A stretch of 8,196 nucleotides of DNA, taken from Thermoplasmata archaeon (lineage in GTDB: Archaea; Thermoplasmatota; Thermoplasmata; Thermoplasmatales; Thermoplasmataceae). Position numbers and translations under genes: made by a program. Below, in pieces: positions 5,281 through 8,196 of the stretch; the first letter of the stretch is position 1; every line of letters begins with the position of its first letter. A model generated the notes under the pieces. It had not been told where the DNA came from and did not search any database. It saw nothing but the letters and a program-made list of their open reading frames with translations. The stretch is taken from positions 1 through 8,196 of the forward strand of contig JAKAUD010000082.1 of assembly GCA_021827885.1 (NCBI GenBank). The letters are read 5' to 3'.

Positions 5281-5285
5281 CTTTT

Positions 5286-5300
5286 TCACATCCTTTGTGA
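5286..5300. promoter_or_regulatory. Inverted repeat TCACA-N5-TGTGA, candidate operator
   Basis: The two perfect five-base arms are at 5286-5290 and 5296-5300. The site lies immediately upstream of the TATA box of the HxlR-type gene, where a bound dimer could affect transcription of that gene. This is a candidate site for autoregulation, inferred from symmetry and position. Confidence 0.4.
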
Positions 5301-5313
5301 TAAGTTGATTTTC

Positions 5314-5326
5314 AGGTTTTAAACCT
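5314..5326. promoter_or_regulatory. Inverted repeat AGGTTT-T-AAACCT, candidate operator
   Basis: This is a perfect 13-base palindrome around a central T, roughly midway between the divergent HxlR and mer start sites. It lies about 37 bases upstream of the mer TATA box, a position where a protein could repress or activate either promoter. No second copy was seen in the window. Confidence 0.4.
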
Positions 5327-5362
5327 TTCCAGAATTAAGATAAACTTTTCTTTACGTTCTGC

Positions 5363-5370
5363 CATATATA
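5363..5370 (+). promoter_or_regulatory. TATA box of the mer operon
   Basis: CATATATA is the strongest TATA-like element in this intergenic region. Its centre lies 23-24 bases before GTG 5391, so the transcript probably starts at or next to that codon (leaderless). It is too close to the TTG at 5382 for that to be the start. Confidence 0.6.
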
Positions 5371-5390
5371 CGATTTCATGATTGAGAACT

Positions 5391-5624
5391 GTGGCATCAA
5401 AGAAAGTAACTATACGCGTATTTGGGATGACATGCGATGATTGCGTGAGAACAGTAAGCGAGGGGCTTAAGGAAGGGGGAGCCAGTGAAATATTTGTTTC
5501 ACTGAAGAACGGGACTGCTTCAGCTGTTGTTGATGACAGCATGATAAAGCCTGATGATCTTTCGAGGCTCCCGGTTTTTAGTGAAAAGTCACACTACAGG
5601 GCTCAGGTAAGAAAGGTGGAGTGA
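5391..5624 (+). CDS. Free-standing HMA heavy-metal-binding protein of the mer operon
   Basis: From GTG 5391 it has 77 residues and forms one heavy-metal-associated domain: a first strand KKVTIRVF, then the binding loop G-M-T-C-D-D-C at 12-18 (Cys15 and Cys18), a helix V-R-T-V-S-E-G-L-K-E, and strands around E-I-F-V-S-L and T-A-S-A-V-V-D. This is the beta-alpha-beta-beta fold of MerP, copper chaperones and the N-terminal domain of many MerA proteins. No signal peptide is present, so unlike bacterial MerP it should be cytoplasmic and pass Hg(II) directly to the reductase. An in-frame TTG at 5382 adds three residues, but the TATA box at 5363-5370 favours GTG 5391. The stop overlaps the merA start as GTGA, a sign of translational coupling. 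The function is inferred from the motif plus the merA neighbour; another soft metal cannot be excluded. Confidence 0.85.
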   Translation: MASKKVTIRVFGMTCDDCVRTVSEGLKEGGASEIFVSLKNGTASAVVDDSMIKPDDLSRLPVFSEKSHYRAQVRKVE

Positions 5625-7051
5625 TCTTGAAAAATGAATATGATCTGGTTATTCTTGGAAGGGGTGCCGCAGCCTTCTCAGCCGCAATAAAAGCCAGCGA
5701 GATAACCGCGGGACAGGCTACAATAGCAATGATTGGATTCGGACCCCTTGGAGGTACCTGTGTGAATGTGGGTTGCGTCCCGTCCAAGTACCTCATAGAA
5801 GCTGCCAAGGTGGCACACACACAATCAAGTCCAAGGTATCCTGGGATTGAACCGGGGCTTCTTTCTATAAATTTTGGAGAACTTATGGAATCCCTCCGTA
5901 GAACGGTAAAAGAGGAGCGAAAAGAAAGGTATGAGAACGTCATTAAGTCTTATGAAAATATTGATGTCTATGATGGTAAAGCTCAGTTCGTGGACAGAGA
6001 TGCCATAATTGTCAAAAACAATTCTAATCCTAAAAAATTGAAAGGATATAACTTCATAATTGCAACAGGTTCTTCCACAAAAATACCAAAAATAGAAGGT
6101 CTGAATGAAACCGGGTATATAACAAGCAATACAGTTTGGGATCTTAACAGTCTTCCCAGAACTCTGACAATACTGGGTGGAGGTTTTATAGGACTCGAAA
6201 TAGGACAGTCGCTGGAGAGGCTTGGTACCAAAGTTACCATCATAAAAGAACATAATACAGTTGCACCAGGAATTGAGGAAGAGATAGGAAAGACACTCAT
6301 GGAAATACTCACATCGGAGGGCATTGACTTCAGGAACGGAAAGAAGATTCTGAGAGTCAATTCCCGCAATGGAAAAAAAGTAGTTGAAATGCAATCCAAT
6401 TTGGGAAAAGAAGAGGTAGAGGCGGATGAAATACTCGTTTCATCTGGAAGAATGCCCAATGTGGCAGATCTTGATCTTGAAAAGGCTGGGGTTAAGTACT
6501 CTGAAAATGGTATATCTGTGGATGAAACAATGAAAACATCAAACCCACTTATCTATGCGGCAGGAGATGTTGTCGATCAGAAATACAGGCTCGAGACTCT
6601 TGCAGCCAGTGAAGGTTCAATAGCTGCTTCAAACATATACGAAAGCAATGAAAAGAGAATAAACCTGCAACTGGTTCCATGGGCTGTTTTCACAGAACCC
6701 CAGTTCGCATCTGTGGGATTAACGGAATCCCAGTACAATGCAACGGGAAGAAAGAGCACCACGAGAGTTGTTCCGCTCGAACTTGTACCAAAGGCAAGAA
6801 TACTGAAGGAATACCATGGCTCTTTCAAGATAGTTGTTGATTCTGAAACTGAAAAGATTGTTGGCGTGCACGCCCTTTCGCCTTATGCCGCTGAATTCAT
6901 AATTGAAGGTGTTTATGCCATAAAATATGGTCTTACATTCAGGGACCTTATTGAGAACAGCCACATATTTCCAACAGTAGCTGAAGGAATAAAACTTACA
7001 TCCCAGTCATTCACCAGGGATCTGTCCAGGATGAGCTGCTGCATGGAGTGA
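5621..7051 (+). CDS. merA: Mercuric reductase MerA without N-terminal HMA domain
   Basis: This cytoplasmic FAD flavoprotein reduces Hg(II) to volatile Hg(0) with NADPH. It has 476 residues. FAD-binding I-L-G-R-G-A-A-A-F at 11-19; redox pair in G-G-T-C-V-N-V-G-C-V-P-S-K (Cys47, Cys52); A-T-G-S-S at 148-152; NADPH-binding G-G-G-F-I-G-L-E at 186-193; second FAD motif A-A-G-D at 313-316; and a dimer-interface domain ending R-M-S-C-C-M-E, whose vicinal Cys473-Cys474 deliver Hg(II) and separate MerA from dihydrolipoamide dehydrogenase. Phe450, 23 residues before the Cys pair, occupies the position of the conserved Tyr of bacterial MerA and of the catalytic His of other disulfide reductases. The length fits MerA lacking its HMA domain, supplied here by the preceding gene. 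GTG 5621 overlaps that stop; TTG 5627, six bases later and better spaced from GGTGGAG, is an alternative. No transporter or organomercurial lyase lies in the window. Confidence 0.93.
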   Translation: MILKNEYDLVILGRGAAAFSAAIKASEITAGQATIAMIGFGPLGGTCVNVGCVPSKYLIEAAKVAHTQSSPRYPGIEPGLLSINFGELMESLRRTVKEERKERYENVIKSYENIDVYDGKAQFVDRDAIIVKNNSNPKKLKGYNFIIATGSSTKIPKIEGLNETGYITSNTVWDLNSLPRTLTILGGGFIGLEIGQSLERLGTKVTIIKEHNTVAPGIEEEIGKTLMEILTSEGIDFRNGKKILRVNSRNGKKVVEMQSNLGKEEVEADEILVSSGRMPNVADLDLEKAGVKYSENGISVDETMKTSNPLIYAAGDVVDQKYRLETLAASEGSIAASNIYESNEKRINLQLVPWAVFTEPQFASVGLTESQYNATGRKSTTRVVPLELVPKARILKEYHGSFKIVVDSETEKIVGVHALSPYAAEFIIEGVYAIKYGLTFRDLIENSHIFPTVAEGIKLTSQSFTRDLSRMSCCME

Positions 7052-7088
7052 AAATAATTATCTTGAAGAGGTTTCTTGTCCGGTACAG

Positions 7089-7412
7089 TCATGAGATCAG
7101 TTTCATTTCATGAATCATTGACATGTATGTTTCAGACTCTTTGGACGTTCTAACATGTATCTCAAACGGATGCTCGAAACCTTTTTCAGTTAATGAAAAT
7201 AACATCTCTCCATATGGTACGTCTGTTACTACAAGGATATCGATATCGCTGGCCATGTTGTGCCTTCCAGTAAGGGCAGAACCGAAAAGATAAACCTTTG
7301 CATCTTTATCTGTGCTTTTGACGACTTTGACAAGCCTGTTGATCTCCGATTGAAGATTTTCCCATATCTTTCTTTTCCTCACGGTTTCATTTACACGCAT
7401 GCCTGAGTTCAT
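7089..7412 (-). CDS. MNT-type minimal nucleotidyltransferase of a HEPN/MNT pair
   Basis: The protein has 107 residues. F-G-S at 43-45 and S-D-I-D-I-L-V-V at 55-62 (metal-binding Asp56 and Asp58) are the signature of the polymerase-beta-like minimal nucleotidyltransferase fold, with Thr/Gly-rich A-L-T-G-R between. P-F-E-I-H-V-R at 82-88 is at the place of the third acidic residue. Members paired with HEPN proteins act as antitoxins, in studied cases by adding AMP to the HEPN partner. ATG 7412 lies inside the HEPN gene (26-base overlap) with GGGGG upstream as possible ribosome-binding site; an internal ATG at 7400 is an alternative that shortens the overlap to 14 bases. The gene converges on merA with 37 bases between the stop codons. 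The reaction is inferred from the family; the sequence shows the catalytic motif intact. Confidence 0.85.
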   Translation of the reverse strand: MNSGMRVNETVRKRKIWENLQSEINRLVKVVKSTDKDAKVYLFGSALTGRHNMASDIDILVVTDVPYGEMLFSLTEKGFEHPFEIHVRTSKESETYMSMIHEMKLIS

Positions 7413-7788
7413 CCGTTATAACCCCCGTTATTTCATAGAGTTTTTTTACGTCATCTTCGTCAAATGATTTCTGAAAGTATCTCGAAGTTGAATAAGCGTC
7501 CTCCAACATATTCAGCTGGAATGAGTACTGATTCAGAAGAAAATATGCTTTTTCCCCGCAATTTCCTCCAGAAGATTCGAATGCAAGCTTAAGAAGGTCC
7601 CTCAAACTGTGAGATCGTGGATAATCACCTGCACTGCTTAACAGTATTGATTTCAACGTTAATTCCAGTGACTGTTGCAAACTGAATGTAGCCAGATCAT
7701 AGAATTCTTCATCGATTTGCAATTTTGCAGTTATCAGGAATCTGTCTGCTTTCTGTGCAAGGAACTGGACAAAGTCTTCAGATGACAT
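7387..7788 (-). CDS. HEPN-domain protein, partner of the MNT gene
   Basis: The protein has 133 mostly helical residues. Helix two carries L-A-T-F-S-L-Q-Q-S-L-E-L-T-L-K-S-I-L-L at 32-50, the typical HEPN core, followed by D-Y-P-R-S-H-S-L-R-D-L-L at 55-66 and the later Y-S-T-S-R-Y-F segment at 99-105, as in archaeal HEPN proteins of the COG1895/COG2250 kind. HEPN proteins in such pairs are commonly toxic ribonucleases with an R-x4-6-H motif. I find no Arg and His with that spacing here, so ribonuclease activity is uncertain. The gene is first in a two-gene operon with the nucleotidyltransferase. A TATA box at 7812-7819 puts initiation at or beside ATG 7788, so the start is probably leaderless. 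The pair may be a toxin-antitoxin module, or a phosphorelay-like regulator of unknown target. Confidence 0.8.
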   Translation of the reverse strand: MSSEDFVQFLAQKADRFLITAKLQIDEEFYDLATFSLQQSLELTLKSILLSSAGDYPRSHSLRDLLKLAFESSGGNCGEKAYFLLNQYSFQLNMLEDAYSTSRYFQKSFDEDDVKKLYEITGVITDELRHACK

Positions 7789-7797
7789 ACTGTATGT
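7785..7797. promoter_or_regulatory. Palindrome ACATAC-T-GTATGT over the HEPN start
   Basis: This is a perfect 13-base palindrome that includes the ATG of the HEPN gene (7786-7788) and the predicted transcription start. A protein bound here would block initiation, so it is a candidate autoregulatory operator of the HEPN/MNT pair. There is no other copy in the window. Confidence 0.4.
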
Positions 7798-7811
7798 ATT
7801 ATATTCAAAAC

Positions 7812-7819
7812 ATATATAA
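7812..7819 (-). promoter_or_regulatory. TATA box of the HEPN/MNT operon
   Basis: TTATATAT on the - strand is centred about 27 bases before ATG 7788, matching leaderless archaeal initiation. There is no Shine-Dalgarno site before that ATG. Confidence 0.6.
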
Positions 7820-8027
7820 CCGTCACCTTTTCCGAATTTATGATCAAGAAAGCTCCGAACTTCAGAAAGGAGACATATCGCGAAATATTGTTTTCACCGC
7901 TGTCGTTATCCTTATTTACATATATCCTCACAAGGAATGGATTTAATTCAACTGGCGTTGACAGTCTCATCCTGAACACATATACACCGTCTGTATCTGT
8001 TATGCCTGCAGAATCCTTTGCCAGTGA
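7820..8027. other. Gap between thrC and the HEPN operon, no supported gene
   Basis: Open stretches exist on both strands (- strand from ATG 7979, + strand from ATG 7840), but they overlap each other, lack ribosome-binding sites and suitably placed TATA boxes, and show no motif. The - strand one runs on into the HEPN gene in another frame. I see no tRNA, repeat or clear terminator here. Confidence 0.4.
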
Positions 8028-8196
8028 TTAGCTGCCTATTTCGCGTATAAATGATCCCACGGACAGGTGCCTGTTGCTAACAGGCATTGATGCCAGATCT
8101 TTGAGAATATGGCCTGTCAGAACGCATGCAATCCTGTCGGTTCGATCGATTGTGCCCTCTTCAACCAGTTTCCTGATTCCGGCCACGGAGGCGGCC
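8028..8196 (-). CDS. thrC: Threonine synthase, C-terminal fragment
   Basis: The last 55 codons are present; the gene runs off the right edge and stops at TAA 8028-8030. It reads [14 protein letters not shown], then [14 protein letters not shown], and ends F-I-R-E-I-G-S. The S/A-A-S-V-A-x-[LI]-K-K-L-V-E-x-G and V-x-[VI]-L-T-G-H-x-L-K-D pair of motifs is characteristic of pyridoxal-phosphate threonine synthase, which converts O-phosphohomoserine to threonine; the T-G-H segment lies near the phosphate-binding side of the active site. With asd and aspartokinase on the same strand further left, it places this locus in the aspartate-to-threonine pathway. Homoserine dehydrogenase and kinase are not in the window. 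Related beta-family enzymes (threonine dehydratase) end differently. Confidence 0.85.
   Translation of the reverse strand, partial: AASVAGIRKLVEEGTIDRTDRIACVLTGHILKDLASMPVSNRHLSVGSFIREIGS
8068..8086 (-). repeat. Perfect 8-base stem, 3-base loop inside thrC
   Basis: TGCCTGTT (8068-8075) and AACAGGCA (8079-8086) are exact inverted copies around GCT. The hairpin lies within coding sequence, about 40 bases before the thrC stop, and is not followed by a T-run. It may be chance, or an mRNA structure affecting decay or the end of translation. Confidence 0.4.

Noticed and set aside
5312..5542. - strand open frame over the mer promoter and HMA gene
   Set aside because: It is antisense to the HMA gene, covers the divergent promoter region, has no motif, and its composition is explained by the opposite strand.
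5825..6394. Long - strand frames inside merA (also 5578-5943 and 5983-6459)
   Set aside because: They are antisense shadows of a complete, motif-verified merA; no promoter or ribosome-binding site and no family features.
7734..7979. - strand 81-codon frame upstream of and overlapping the HEPN gene
   Set aside because: No ribosome-binding site, no family motif, and it runs through the HEPN promoter and start in another frame.
7840..8031. + strand 63-codon frame between HEPN and thrC
   Set aside because: It overlaps the end of thrC and the - strand frame above; there is no TATA box at the right distance and no motif.
1..8196. CRISPR array, insertion sequence, tRNA or rRNA gene
   Set aside because: No regularly spaced repeats, transposase motifs with terminal inverted repeats, or cloverleaf-like stretches were found on either strand.

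Overview
The window reads as archaeal, most like the order Thermoplasmatales. The evidence is: TATA-like boxes about 23-26 bases before several start codons that lack a Shine-Dalgarno site (leaderless starts); Shine-Dalgarno sites mainly on operon-internal genes; VapBC and HEPN/MNT gene pairs; an archaeal/fungal-type Asd; and ArsR-like winged-helix genes carrying an LLWW...TRGG...RI-x-II core. The placement is an inference from protein character, not from a database match.

Layout. (a) 1-79: 3' end of a probable alpha/beta hydrolase, + strand. (b) 80-1013: a decayed stretch. It holds a vapBC toxin-antitoxin pair in which both genes carry single-base frameshifts (+ strand), then on the - strand a 38-codon reading frame with most of a ferredoxin-type cysteine motif and a 33-codon frame that looks like the start of an aspartokinase ACT domain, out of frame with the kinase. 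(c) 994-2967: asd and an aspartokinase, - strand, with stop and start codons touching. (d) 3137-4793: a tight three-gene operon on the - strand: an exported protein with two NTF2-like repeats, an ArsR-like regulator, and a small three-helix membrane protein. (e) 4856-5251: an HxlR-type regulator on the - strand, divergent from (f) 5391-7051: a mercury operon on the + strand made of a free-standing HMA metal-binding protein and mercuric reductase MerA lacking its own HMA domain. (g) 7089-7788: a HEPN/MNT pair, - strand. (h) 8028-8196: 3' end of threonine synthase, - strand.

How the genes work together. Aspartokinase, Asd and threonine synthase are steps of the aspartate-to-threonine pathway and all lie on the - strand, but mercury detoxification, the NTF2/ArsR/membrane operon and the HEPN/MNT pair separate thrC from asd. 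This suggests that accessory DNA was placed inside or beside an amino-acid cluster. In the mer operon the HMA protein probably hands Hg(II) to MerA, which reduces it to Hg(0) with NADPH. The divergent HxlR protein, with two cysteines near its N-terminus and two inverted repeats in the shared promoter region, is the obvious candidate regulator. The function of the NTF2/ArsR/membrane operon is unknown; it is the least explained intact system here.
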